DNA of 64,000 bases from assembly GCA_003508835.1 (NCBI GenBank), contig PUFA01000012.1, forward strand, positions 16,658,001 to 16,722,000. Direction: 5' to 3'. The notes below the pieces were generated by a model. The model was not told the DNA's origin, did not search any database, and saw only the letters and a list, made by a program, of their open reading frames with translations. Positions 1 through 12,612 of the stretch are shown in pieces. Both the position numbers and the translations under genes were made by a program. The DNA is from Eonycteris spelaea. Lineage: Eukaryota > Chordata > Mammalia > Chiroptera > Pteropodidae. Numbering within the stretch: the first letter of the stretch is position 1; each line of letters begins with the position of its first letter.

Positions 1-312
1 GATTAATATACTTCATCCTTAGTAGACTAGAAGCTCCCAAAAGATAGACCCTGTTCGTTGAATGAATGAATGAATGAATGAATAGTATAAAGACTATTTC
101 CATGAGCTACATTTTTAAGAATCTTGTTTTGTTATTCTGTGGTCACTTTTAAGTTTTCACTTCTCACTTAGTGTAGCCGATATAGTAAGTGGCTGTTTTT
201 GAAGCAGGTAAAGTGTGTTTTTATACCAATGGAGTATGTGAAACAGTGTAAATATAGTTATCTTCTAATTTAAATAATGTCTCTCCACCAATTTTTTTTT
301 TTTTTTGTATAG
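1..312 (+). other. end of upstream TBC1D5 intron
   Basis: AT-rich intronic sequence that ends in a pyrimidine tract and acceptor before the polyGln exon. It holds a small (TGAA)6 repeat at 59-83 and nothing else that I recognise. Confidence 0.8.
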
Positions 313-496
313 GACCCATGCCAAAGGCGCTCCTCTGAATATAAATAAGGTATCTAATAGCCTGATTAATTTTGGAAGGAAGTTGATTTCTCCAGCAATG
401 GCCCCAGGCAGCACGGGTGGCCCAGGAGGCAATAGTAGCAGCTCGTCCCCTGCCGGGGTTCCCCCCAGGATGCTAGCAGAGGCTCCCAGGCATCAT

Positions 497-566
<70 letters not shown>

Positions 567-608
567 GGCTGATGAAATCAGAAAGCATGCCAGTGCAGTT
601 GAATAAAG
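313..608 (+). CDS. TBC1D5: TBC1D5 internal coding exon with polyglutamine tract
   Basis: TBC1D5 is a TBC-domain Rab GTPase-activating protein that acts on Rab7, binds retromer (VPS29/VPS35) on endosomes and links to LC3 in autophagy. This exon encodes part of the region just after the TBC domain. The acceptor is a long T-run ending in gtatag, and the donor is AAAG followed by gtaagg. The first G completes an Arg codon split by the upstream intron, and the last G begins a Gly codon, so the exon enters in phase 2 and leaves in phase 1. The peptide contains KGAPLNINKVSNSLINFGRK, which matches my memory of the human protein, then a Gly/Ser-rich linker, HHL, 22 Gln, and RLMKSESMPVQLNK. No domain or catalytic residue lies here and the stretch looks disordered. 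The Gln tract seems clearly longer than in human, where I recall about 7-8. Confidence 0.96.
500..565 (+). repeat. CAG/CAA trinucleotide repeat coding for 22 Gln
   Basis: The tract reads (CAG)5 CAA (CAG)16 in the TBC1D5 frame, so 16 uninterrupted CAG units follow a single CAA. It is bounded by CTG (Leu) upstream and AGG (Arg) downstream. Poly-Ala and poly-Cys readings on the opposite strand are frame shadows of the repeat. Confidence 0.97.
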
Positions 609-3600
609 GTAAGGAACAAGTACTAGTACATCTAAAGAAAACACTACCAGTATAGCCTGGGAGTTTTTCACCTCCCTGGGAGAAACCAACCACCTAGAAA
701 TAGAAATTAATATCAGATGCTGTACTATTCTTAGTTAAGAACATTTTATGAGGTAATTTGTTAAGGTTTGTTTTTTTTAACATTTATATCCTAGTATACT
801 TGTTTTTGAGTCCTGTGGATGCCCATAGAGTATGGCACGAACTATCACAACACAGAACTTGAAATCAGTCGACTCTGATCTCTAACTTGTGTAATAATGC
901 TTCTGACTAGTAGAGAATCTGAAATGGTGAGTTCCAGTACCATGGGCTTTACTAGTCACAGCATGCATCTGTACAGTTGGTTTGGAGAAAGCGTGCCACT
1001 AGGCTTGCAGACACTCATCATCAAGTTTTACCTCTGCGGTGTACAGACTAGACAGTTATAGAGACTTAAGGGGGAAAAAAAGCTAAACAGAATCTCGAAC
1101 AGCCAAAGTTAGTGCCTGAGTCCACGCACTAAAGGTTAGAACCATAGAATGTGAGAGCAGAGGAAACTTTGAGAGATGACCCGATCCAAATCTCTCATTT
1201 AATGAGTGACGGCACTACAGTTAGTGGACTCTCGCTGCTGGGACTCAAATAAGCTCATCTCTATTTCACAGCCTCTCCAGTGCTTCACCTCCCTCATGTA
1301 TTTTATTCCTAAGAGAGCCCTTCAGGTTCTTAGTCAGAACTTTTATCCTCTTAATTTCCACCTATTTTCAGAGACATATGTATTAAGTGTACCCCTATTC
1401 ATAACAGATTAGAAATAGCTACATTTATTTCTAGTGGTGGAACTCTGCTAGCTATACTATAGAAGCAAGAAAAAGTAACATGATGGCAGAAAGTCTTCAA
1501 AAATCATTCCTAAGACCTCACAAAGCATAGGGTCTGTGGCCATTTAATTTCAGGGCACATATCCCGATGCGTGCATTGTGCGTGTCTTAAAGGGATCCCT
1601 GTATTATACCATGTTCAGTGACTGGAGTCGACAGTAACAATAGTAATACTGAGTCAGTAATAAGAGTCAGTAAGAAGACCTTAAACCATGTTCCATATAC
1701 TCTGTTTAAGAAGACTGCATCCAAAATTATTATAATTTTCAATTACTGGCATTTAAATTTGTAAACTTAAGTTAAATGGGCTTTATTCCCCAATGATACA
1801 AAATAATGAGTATTCTTCAGTGAGCATGTGTGTGTTCTTCCATTAGTTGCATCACGTTATCTGTCATTGCCTATATGAAGTATTAGGTTTTATATATTAG
1901 TGTTCAAATTTCTATTAAAATACTCAATTTACCTACGTAAGAGTATCTCGTTTAAAATTACTTTTTTTTTAATGTAGAGCTATCACACATGATTTAAAGA
2001 AAAGGAGAGTTCAGATCGTTAACACGTTGTAAATGTATTTTAATGCCAGGAGACATGCCCACTTACAGAATGGAAATGAATGTTATTTTATATATTTCTT
2101 AATTGTACTGTTTTATTGTTCTAAACAAATATGATTTCAATATTGCTTTGATAACAAGCTGTAGTCAGTAGTAATTCTAACTGATGGCAGGCAAATGAGT
2201 CAGAGAATCTCTTAATGCTGTAGCTTAAATCTTCTGAGGAACCAAGCCAAATGACTCTAGAAATATAAAGTTGTGTCTCTAAGGAAATGTCAAGTATTAA
2301 TATCACAGTAAGTGCGAAAGGAAGCACACAAGGATGGAACAATTGATGAAAACTAAGTCCCCAGTTATAAGAAGACAACAGCACGCTTAAGCAAAGTATT
2401 TGGAACACGGGTATCACTAGGGCGTTTTGTAACTGATCCCCATGCTGAAAGAAAGTGGTCTTCTTTGGCAGCTCTTCTGTCTCTTTATTTCTGGTCTGTT
2501 CTTCTCATGTCAGTCCACAAAAAGCTTGTTTACCTTCGTATTAAAGATAAATATTCCTGCTAATGCCCCTCCCCGCATAAAGGCTTGAATAAAATAGATC
2601 AAAAGGCAAAGAAGACAGTTCATACATATAGAAGCTAGTGTGGGTGGATGCTCTTCCTTCATTCACTCACCAATGAACTGTAAGGCGAATCCTGCAGTTT
2701 TCTGACCCTTTGTTTCCTCACCCTGAAATCAAAGGTTTGAACTGATCCCTAAGGCGTCCCCCAGCTCCAGAAATCTATGGTTCCAGATATATTTGTTAAC
2801 CCTACGATGAGAAATACTTCTTCAACATTGGTTCTTTAACTTGGTGCTTCCCACAGGTATCCTGCTGTGCTGTGACACCAACAAATCTTCATGTGTGTCA
2901 CAGATTTGTGTAGTGTAGTGAGCACAATATTTAGTCTGTCAGGAGGCTTGTGTTAGAATATGACTTCTAACTATTTCAGAACAGAATCATCTACTTAGTG
3001 CCTTTGAGGAAAGATAATATAATAGCCTTTTTAGTGTACTCTGCTGGAAAATTTGAAAGTTGTTTTGAAAAATGGTTGTTTATAAAGATGAAAATGCTTA
3101 TGGTTTTTATAGGTTAGTTAACTCACAATTATTTTTGCTTATATAGGGAGACAGTTCTGTGGAAAGAACAAAATTCATGTATATGTTGCTTGAAATGCAT
3201 TCTGTAATTCGTCTATGTGTTGGGGGTGGGGGGTCGTAAAGGATGGAAGAAGCACAGATGTTCCTCCATAATTTTCCTGGTGATATTTAATATGAAAATT
3301 AGTTTTCAGTCGCTAAATATACACTAATAGGTGATCCAGAAGCAGCAGAGTAAAGTGGGTAGCAAACATAGACTTGAAAAATCTCTTTCAAATCTAGAGA
3401 AAATAGGCAGGCACACCATTATTCTGTGAGTAGAGAGTTAACTAAATTATGAAAATTCAGGACCTGATAAGTTCCACTAAAAGCTGTTTATCACTTATTT
3501 GGAATATTTATAGATTTTATTACAGTAATAGGAGAATATAAATATGTGTACTGTTAATTGATGGAGTGATATAATTACAACCCAATAATTTCCAAATGAG

Positions 3601-4692
3601 CTGGTCATGCCATAAGTCCTAATTGCAGCAAGTGGTCACAGCACTGAGGGTATGTTATGTAATTCAAAAGTAGGTTTTTTACTATTGTATAAAAACTACA
3701 AAGGAAGCAAATCTATTAATCATACATTATCATACATAGAAAATATGGTGCCTTTAAGAAGGCTCATTTTTCAGCTTGTTAATCTCAAAATAACATAGGC
3801 TTCAAAGGATTATTTCTTCTGTTGACAGTGACTGCTTAATGTTGAACTTTGTCATCCAGGAAGGAAATTAAAGAAGCAAAAAGTTTTCTTTCTAACTGTA
3901 CCTCAGTTCTTCGCAGAATTTCTTTCCTGTGTTGCTCGTTTTCCTTTCTTTCCTGTGTTCTTAAAATGCACTCCTTTTCCCCCATTTCTTTTGTCTATTT
4001 TTTGAATTTGAACACTCCTTTATTTTAAGCATTTACTACAGGTCCAATTTGTAAATGAAATCTCGCCTATAATAAGTATATCAAGTTTAAAGGGTATGCA
4101 GTTCACAGATTTATTTTTACATGTTGACATTTATAAGTACATGTGGTAACTTTTGAAATCTTTTCAATACTTAATGTGAAATTAGAACTTGTTTAGGTCT
4201 TTATCTGATTACTGAAGAAATTGGTTTCAAATTTAGTTAAAAATAAATTGTGTGTTTTATAGGAGGAAATTGATTTCAAAAGAATGCTTTTTCTTAATAA
4301 ATGTATATGTCTTACTTTTGGATAAAGAATTTTTAAAAAATATATGTAAAATCACACTAAAAATTGTAGCATAATGAAATTTCAGCAAAATTTTTTGATT
4401 GCTAAAGTTTCCTCTACTTTAAACTGGTAGAAACTTGTTTTATATTTTATTAGAAATGTGGGGGGTTTTTGTTTTCCATTAAGAAAAACCTACACAAAAC
4501 CTTTTTAGGAAACACTTTTTTAAAAATATTTCCCTTTAAAAATATTTATATTGATTTTCATGAGATTGCACTGTATTTTGTTTTACTTTTAGTAATTAGA
4601 TTGATAAATGTATTACAACATTAAGTATGAAAGAAAACTTGATCATTTTTTCCTTTTTATGAAATCTAATTATTTTTTCTTATGAAATGCAG
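609..4692 (+). other. TBC1D5 intron, mostly unique AT-rich sequence
   Basis: About 4.1 kb between the polyGln exon and the 66-nt exon. I see no well-preserved interspersed repeat. Positions 2721-2790 resemble the end of an old mammalian repeat (ccctaaggcgtcccccagctcc pattern) but are too short to assign. The remainder is AT-rich with homopolymer runs. Confidence 0.75.
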
Positions 4693-4758
4693 GCGATGCA
4701 GTTACAGGAAGCGATGCTCAGGTTTCTGTTCCTGTCCAGACTCTAACTGACCTCCAAG
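4693..4758 (+). CDS. TBC1D5: TBC1D5 66-nt in-frame exon, probably alternative
   Basis: The acceptor is gaaatgcag and the donor is CAAG followed by gtacag. The exon joins phase 1 to phase 1, so including or skipping its 66 nt keeps the frame and adds or removes 22 residues. It reads G-DAVTGSDAQVSVPVQTLT and then DLQ, leading into the next exon. Human TBC1D5 isoforms of 795 and 817 residues, as I recall them, differ by exactly 22 residues, and this exon accounts for that. The peptide has no known domain and is rich in Thr, Val and Gln. The donor lacks the usual purine-A-G-T after GT, which suits regulated inclusion. Sequence shows frame and splice signals; alternative use is inferred. Confidence 0.9.
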
Positions 4759-7700
4759 GTACAGTTACCATGGCAACGTACTATATCTCTTTGCCTGCAG
4801 TATTATCATTGCCTACTCCAAAACCATTTTCCTTTTTGCCCACCCTCCATTCATACTGTCTATCAGTTCACTACCATTGTTCAGCCACTGAGTGGCACTG
4901 TTGTTTAGAACAAAAGTCCCTCTCATGCCATACCTTGGTGATGCCAAATCTGGCTGTGATGTGGGTTTTCTATTAAGTTTGTACCAGCTTCTTTCCTTGC
5001 AAAATATGGTCACTATATTTTGTGGTTATTTTAACATTACATTTTATTTGGTAGCTCACACCGAGGTGTTCTTTTTATTGCATAGGTGCTCTGTGACAGT
5101 AACTGACAAATCAGTTCTGAGATTAGACGATTTAATATGCTGTTTGTATGCATACAAATGTATGCATTAACCAGAGTACTTGTTTTATTTTACCTAAAAG
5201 AATTACGGTTTGATTTCAAAGTAAGTTTTTAAGCAAAAGCTTTGTATTATGAATCACATTAATAGAAAGTTCAGTGTGACAAATCTCCATATCAGTAACT
5301 AACTGGCAATGATATAAAATAAAAAGATAACAGTTTAATATCATTTTCATTTGTTCAAAAATCTAGGGGGAAAAGTTCGTTTAAGAACTACAAAATAATT
5401 GTAATCTATATTCTGTATCTTCTGTGGAATTTAAAAACAAATATGTAAAATTGCTTCATTAATCTTATATTATGTAATCTTTTAGCTAAAATATGCTAGA
5501 GGATTTCTGTATTAAGTGGAAGCCTAGACTAAGAATCTTTCAAATTCAGACTGAAAAGATAGCAGAATTAATTAAAATTCACATCATGTTTTCTTTAATT
5601 TAAAATATCCACATAATATAGTCATGCTAGTAGTATTAAAATACTAATAATGATATGTTTTCATAATATCTGTGCTTTTTAATAAATTAGCAGAAAGGAA
5701 TATATTGTTATTAGGAAATGAGTAGTCTGTTGGCTTAATATCTTAAAAAAACATGTGTGCACTATTGCAATAAAGGGATATGACCTTCTATATATAGGTT
5801 TGTGTTTCGCAGGTGCAGTTTCTGGCTGTATTCTGGTAATTGAACCAGCTGACCTTTAAGGGCCTTTTCAGCTCAGGGACTCCATGAGGAGCTGCTGTTG
5901 ACTCTTCTTGGTGTCTGTTAAGTGATACAAAGGGATACAGTAGCATGGAAATAGAAAAGGCAGATAATCTCCAAATGATTTCTCTTCAGCCTTGTCAGTT
6001 ATTACACTTAAGTAAATATCGATGAGATCATCTGATAGGGTGAGAATTAATAGGACTTAAACTTGTTTCCTAAAATTAAAACCTGAGCTCCCCAGGCAAC
6101 TCTTTACCAAGTGTTTTGTTATCCCAAAGTAGTTTGCCACCTTAATAACTTAGTTTACTGCAGAGTAGACCTTTAGCTATGGAAAGAGAAAGCTGAAGTC
6201 GGCCTTGCTTTTTCTGCTTCTATGCAATATTGCTCAGTTCATTCTTTCCTACAACCAGAGCCACATGAATAGTCTTACTTTTTTAAATAGAATTTTGAAG
6301 AGGGAGATTTTATCATTTTGTTCAAATAACTAATTTTCTATTCTTTAAGAAGAATCATCTCATTCATTTTTTTCAACAAGTATTTATTGTGTGCCTATTA
6401 TGTGCCAGACTCTGTTTTCATTGGCCCCTTGCTTTCCCTACAACTTTAACAGGTGGCTTGTGCATCAGCTTGTGCTTTAGGTGACCCAGGTAAGCCTATG
6501 CAGCGAGGAGCTAGTGCTTTCTTGGGTTACCCTGTTCAGAATTCCCCCTGCCTGTCACACTCTGACAGAGATTCAGTCAGTCTGATAGAGAAGGCTCCGG
6601 CTGCTTTACGAGACACAAGACCACAGTAAACAGCTTTCAGTCTGTGATGATAACTACTAGGGCAGTGATGAGGAGACAGTGAGACAATACCTACCCTGAT
6701 TTGGAGAAGTTGCTTAGTGTTTTCCTTAACACACTTCCTACAGAGTGTCAAAAAGCAAGGGGAAGGAGAAGTAAACTAAAATAGTTTGTCGTGGCAACAA
6801 AAAACTTTCTAACAATCTGTGCTTTAGTAGAATCAGTCATATTAGAAGTTGGAAAACCATCAAAAGTGCCAAATTCATTGTATGCTCTTATATAATATTT
6901 CAAGAGTAAATATATTTTTCATGTCAGGGAAATAAAACTATCGTGTACACTTTCTCAAAAATGTTTTTCAAAATATTGGAGTAAAGTTCAGGAAGTGAAG
7001 TAAATATCAATACTTTCAATGATTCTTTGATTGTATTTAGCCTTTTTTGCCCATGAGATTTTATATCTGTATCTTTGCCTTTTAATGCACAGTAATTATA
7101 TGGGTTTTAGTTTTTTGAAGAAAAACACAATATAAAGTGATATTCCATAATTTAGGTCAATAAATAATTTTTGGAAAATTGTTGGAAAGTTCCATTTTAT
7201 AGCTCTCAGTGTAAGTTGCAGTTATTTAAACTGTGCCACAGGAGACAGGAGAATTGGGTTTTTTTGCTTTTTTTGGTTTTTTTTTTTTTTGAAAAGTTAT
7301 CTCAAAGGGTTCCTTTAAAATTATTTTTGAAAATTATATACCTACCCCAGAAACTGTTTTCCAGAGATATTTAGGAACTTATTCGCGCCAAAAAGCTTTA
7401 GAATATAGTCACACACACAAACACACAGACATAATTTCCAAAGAAAATTTAGAATTTCCAACAAGTATATAACTATTACCATACAATGGACCATTAGGGA
7501 AGAAATTTAGATTTCTTAACTTATTGCCATAGGCATTTTTAAATTTTATACATATATATGTATTTCAGTTATGAATATAAATATAGATGTGTGTGTGCAC
7601 ATAGATATCATTATATAACATCATGTTGTTTTTAAAAATAAAAAAAGAAAAAAGATTAAAAAATCTCCCTTGCCAGATAACCAGTTGATATACTTGAAAC

Positions 7701-7849
7701 TAAAATACATATAACGTTAGACAATCTCAATTCATTAAAGGCATTAAAAAGATCAAAACCTCCCTTTTCTCCCCTCGTTTTTTTCTGGCAGCCCAGAGAA
7801 AAATCCTGAGAGTAACCATTGTTGTTTCTTATCATTCCTTCTAGAAAAA

Positions 7850-7870
7850 AAATAATAATAATAATAATAA
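7850..7870. repeat. (AAT)7 tract
   Basis: AAT trinucleotide repeat after a short A-run in an AT-rich intron. Confidence 0.9.
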
Positions 7871-8429
7871 ACTTTAAACTGATAAGTAACCAGTGAGTAA
7901 CCAGCTCACATGTCTGGAGGTGAGACTTCCCCTAGGATCTTCAAGAAGAAAAGATTAACAAAAATTTCCCAGTGCACATGACAAGCTGGTAGACAAAGAA
8001 AAGGGAAGTCAAATCAACTAGAGGGGAACGTAGTAATGACCAGACAGAGACAGCTCCTACTCACAAGAGTGAGTGAGGGGACTGAAAAACCAAAATATCC
8101 TCGTGGATGACCCTGTACTGGTCACCCTGGTTGTTACTGAGAAACGATAGTCTTAAAAGCAGAACAAATAGTTCCATTTTGTTCTGTATGATTATTTTAA
8201 GAAGGCAGAGAAAAACATAATATATAAAATTTGGTGAAGCATCAATTAGCTAGGAAATGCGTTTTTGTGGAACACTTTTTCCAAAAGACATTGAATCAAT
8301 TAGTTGTTTGGAGACTCATAACAAGGTCAGAATTTGCCCTTTACTTTCAAGGGACCTCATTCCATTTTGCTTTAATTTTAGATCACAGTTACTACAGCCC
8401 ACCTGGCACAGCCTTTACTAGGTTGAGCA

Positions 8430-8545
8430 GGGTGGCACAGCTTTGCCCTGCATGGGCTCTGGAGTTGGGTTTGAACCCTGCCTCCACCACTGCCTTGCTG
8501 GATGACTTAGGGAGATAACTTACCCTTCTAACTGTAAAGCGCGAA
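8430..8545 (+). repeat. MIR SINE remnant
   Basis: Recognisable MIR core: ctctggagttgggtttgaac, a cctccaccactgccttgctg segment and gatgactta, in the order of the MIR consensus on the plus strand. Confidence 0.75.
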
Positions 8546-9550
8546 AAAGAACCGCTGCTTCAAAGGTGGTTGGAACAAGTTTCCAAAACACCCATCCCAT
8601 AGTAAGGGCACGAAGGTGCCGTCTGCTCAGGTAGTAGTTTTCAAAATCAAATTATGAAGGAGCCAACGCGACACCTCTGTCTTTGCTTTTCTCAATAATT
8701 ACTTCCGATGTCCCAAAACCGTATGCTTGCATGCAAGGACTAGATCCAACAGCGCTTCACCTCTGAGGTCAGGGTAAGGCAGGTCTATTCCAAGGGCTTC
8801 AGGGACAACCTGCTTCCATTCGCTCTTTTGTGGCACCAAGATGTGTGTTTTTAATGAGCAGACATCAGCCCTCTTGCTGTCCATCGCTCAAGTCTGCGAA
8901 GTAACAAAAAGTTACCAGAGAGGGGCCAGGTGCCTCTTGTTTCCTCCTGGGTCACTGTATGAAGTCAAAGTGATCTTCTTTCTGTGGCCCCGGTACTGGA
9001 CTTCCCAGGCTTTTCCCTTTCTGCTTTTCTCAGCGCTGCCTCCGCACCAACAGCCCCAGATTTCCTAGCCGCTCGAACATCCGCTTTGGGGGTTTCCTGT
9101 GTCCAGCTCCCTCACCTGGTCTCAGGTTTGCATGGGGTCTGCCTGTCTGCTTCGGAGTATACTTCATCTCCTGATCTTATTTCCTGTCGAGTTGAATGAG
9201 AGAAAAATCATGAAAGTTTTATTCGCGGGGCATAATAGAAGCTTAATAATTTTCCCCTTCCTACTTTCCTCTCCCTTAGCCATACTTTAGTCAAGGCTCC
9301 TCTGACGCCTCTGAAGCTCATGCAGTCAGCTTGGGCTCTTGACAAATAACCTCCACTGGTGCGCAGCACGTGGGACACAACACTTTTAAAGTTTCAGAGA
9401 GGGAAAGAGAATAAAGAAAAGATTTACTATACCTAGACACAGCCACATCTAGTCCAAATAGCACTTTCTGCGCTTTAGAAAAGGTACTCCTTTTGTGTAG
9501 ATGCGGCTCATACCAAGGCACATAGCTCTCTTCCCCCCCCCACCCCCTTA

Positions 9551-9669
9551 TGCCTACAGCACCTGATATTCCTAGGTTGTCTCCTATCCAAGAACGAACC
9601 AGCCTCGACCTTGCTTAGCTTCTAAGATAAGACGGGATCGGTCACGTTCAGGGTGGCTTGGCCGTAGAC
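9551..9669 (-). pseudogene. 5S rRNA pseudogene
   Basis: Read on the minus strand, the 119 nt begin GTCTACGGCCAAGCCACCCT and run to GGTGCTGTAGGCA, covering the whole 5S rRNA length of about 120 nt. The internal promoter area is still visible as GAAGCTAAGCAAGGTCGAGG (5S has AGCTAAGCAGGGTCGGGC). Many scattered substitutions and an altered start of loop E make it a non-functional copy. There is no clear A-rich tail; the 3' flank is G-rich. It could be a retrocopy or the head of a 5S-derived SINE. Confidence 0.9.
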
Positions 9670-9899
9670 TAGGGCACACGTCTTAACAAACAGAATGAGC
9701 CTGGATTTCAGCTCCACTAGGCAGCCTTATGTCTGGCATATACAGTGGTCCTATGCCTGGAGCCAGTGAGCTGACTTTTATGGGACATCCCTGAGAAGCG
9801 CAGCCAATCTTGGAATAGTCCAGCAAAAGAGGACTAGCAAATCCGTATAACCCAAAATACCGCCTATTAAACTACCTGCTCTAGATTTGGAAGTCACCA

Positions 9900-10130
9900 C
9901 TGTTTTAGTAATGGTCTGTGTCTCCCAAGTGCTAAGCATATTCTGGGCACCTCACTGAGCCCTTATGTATATTATTCACCTAGGATACACACCATGTATG
10001 AAGTCGATGCCTCACTTGCAGGTGAGAACCAAGGCTTATGGAGGGTCAATGACTTACTTGTTCAAGGCCCCCAACTAGATATCAGCTGAGCACAGACTGA
10101 AGCCTAGGTGTATCTGACCCTGCAGGTATT
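9900..10130 (-). repeat. MIR-like remnant
   Basis: Diverged sequence in reverse MIR order: an aagtgctaagcatattctgg block followed by gaccaaggc, a cttacttgttcaaggc block and a degraded tail. Family assignment is moderate. Confidence 0.5.
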
Positions 10131-10239
10131 GGTTTGAGGACTTCTGCCTTTAAACATCTCCCAAACCTACTACCACAGCCTTAATTTAAACCCTTACAAT
10201 CTCTTATGTGGGCCAGCAGAGGAGATGCCCCGTTTACCC

Positions 10240-10405
10240 AAGCTCCTGAAATCCTCATGCTACTTTCCTGCTTAAAATCTATAGTCATTTCCATCATCTA
10301 CTGACAAGGTAAAGGCCAGACCCCTTAGCCTGAGAACAAGGCACTCTTCTCCATCTAGCTGGCCCTATTAGCAGAGCCTCACCTACTCTCTCTCTCCTCC
10401 CTTCC
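10240..10405 (+). repeat. L2-like LINE fragment
   Basis: The run ttcctgcttaaaatctatag, then a cttagcctgagaacaaggca block and cctcacctactc, follows the L2 3' end order (few remaining matches). Diverged. Confidence 0.5.
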
Positions 10406-12324
10406 CCCAGGGCTGGATAAGCAAGCCAGAGGGAAAATAAGCTCCTGTTTCAGACACCAGCAAGTTTTCATGTGCCTCCCCCACCCCCCCAAACAACAAC
10501 AACAAAACGTTGAAATAATCACCAAATGAAGAAGAAGCATTCTGTTGGACTTAATCTTATTTTACACTGGTATTGGTGTTGTTTTCAATTCCATATGGAT
10601 GGCATGAAGCTCCAGAGGATTAAATTAGGCTCCAATTGAGTTAGGTGTTCCCGGTAGTCCAACTGCCTTGGTAAATACTGTGATCTCTGCCCAAAATGAC
10701 CCTCCTTGAGCCAACACCACCACCACCCATCCACCCTATAATTTTTAAGACTTAGCTCCTGAGTCAAGATTAGATAAACTCTCCTTTGTGCTTCCAGAAT
10801 ACTGTTGTTTATACTTTGTGTTTGCTTTTATCACCTGAGATTATAGGTTAGTGTATGTACAAGTCTGTTTTTCCCTTGTACAGTTATTTTGGGAGCTTCT
10901 TAAGAGCTCCTGTTGTGGCATCCCCCCCATCCTCAGTGCTGAATAGAGTTTTTGTAGGCATTTCATTAGGTCAATCTCTATAAGGCTTTTTCTTGCTGCT
11001 CTTTAGTTAGGAATGAGATGTGCGTGCCTGAGGCAGCTTAAGACTTGGTTTATATTTAGTATATTTAAGAATGCCTTACAATATAAAATAATTTTTAATT
11101 AATTGCCTTGGGTCAGGATTTCTGAGAGATAAACTCTAAGACAGAGTTTTATGGGGAAGAAGTTTCGAGGCGAGTGCCCCAAGCTCAGCACTCAGGGAGC
11201 GAAAGAAGCAGCACTGAGCGGAGGGAGGAGCTGAGCTGCCTTGTTGCCACTGGAACCCCTGGGGCTCAGATGGCCCTTCAGAGCAGTCTGCCTTGAGGCA
11301 GGGGGCCAGCCCTTATCCTCTGTCCATCCAAAACAGTCACTGGATTGGAGCTAATCCAGAGAAGGGGCAGGACCTTGGGCAAAGCAGCTCTGTTCAGCTG
11401 AGGGCAGTTTCCAGAGAGGAACTCATGGGAGCCACCTACAGCCAATACTCCGAGCAGCTGGGGAATAAGTGCCTGAGTCCTGAAGAGGGGCCTGGGCCCG
11501 GCACCACTGCTGTATATTTAACAGTGTGCCTCTAAGCACAGGCTTTAGTTTTAGTGCAACAAAAGAAATGATTCATGTTGTTCCTATCCGTTAAAAACGT
11601 TTAAAGGTTTATAGCGCTTCAGAACCGCTACGCAGTCTAAGGGCCACAAGCTTGTTGTGAATACCTACTTGTCAGCTCAGAAGTGTCCAGGTGAGACCCA
11701 GGTGATGGAATGTCTCAGCAATTTATGAAAAAGGGCCAGGCAGTATAATAGTCCTTTCTTCTGTCTCAAGGCAAGGCTATTCCTGGTGCCGAGGCTTTTC
11801 TTACAGATCTCCAGAGGAAATATTCCATCATCCCCTCTGGGAACATGTCTGGTGGCTCCATTTTCTTAAGGTCTAAACATTTATGTTCCCAAAGGGCACA
11901 GAAATGTTAGTAGGCTAAATTCTGTAATTGAGAGGAAATATGTTTTGTACAGGGTTTTTATGTGAGATATAGGCCAAGAACCTTGTTGATCCTACTACAA
12001 ATTTGGAATTTGATAATTCAGAGATAAGTTCTGATAAGAGCTTACCTTAATGTTATCCCCGAAAAGGTAGTTTGCTAAGCAGAATAAGAGCTACAAAAGA
12101 AATTTATGGATTTATTCCTCATGGGAACAAAGTACTTTCAAATTTGTTTGAGATTGTACACTTATTCTCACACAGTTAATAATTGAGAAGCTAATTAGGC
12201 ATTAAAGTGGGCATTCTAAAAATTTCTCCTAGATACATCATTACCTTATTTTGTTAAGATAGTTATTTAAATGCATGTTGTGAGGGAAAAAAAAATTGGA
12301 AATTTAGTTCGTTGGCTTATACCT

Positions 12325-12612
12325 GCGCTGTCCAATGCGGTATCTATCCCTTAACCACCTGTGGCCACTGAGTACTTGAAGCATATGCTGTGAGTATAAG
12401 ATATGCAGTGGGCTTTGAAGACCTTCTATGAAAAATGAATGTAAAGTGCCTCAATAATTTTGATCGTTATTACATGTTAGAATGATAATAGTTGGGATAT
12501 ATTGGGTTAAATAACGTAATTATAATTAATTTCACTTTACTTTTTAAACACAGGTGCTAGAAAATTACAAATCATATATGTGGCTTACATTATATTTCCA
12601 CTGAGCAGCGCT
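12325..12612. mobile_element. MER5A-type hAT-Charlie DNA transposon
   Basis: One end reads gcgctgtccaatgcggta and the other ends in ccactgagcagcgct, giving the imperfect inverted termini of MER5A. Inside are cacctgtggccactgagtac, gttaaataacgtaatt and tagaaaattacaaatcatat blocks, which match MER5A. Confidence 0.8.

Noticed and set aside
366..693. Minus-strand poly-Ala and poly-Cys open frames
   Set aside because: They are the other-strand readings of the CAG repeat in the TBC1D5 exon.
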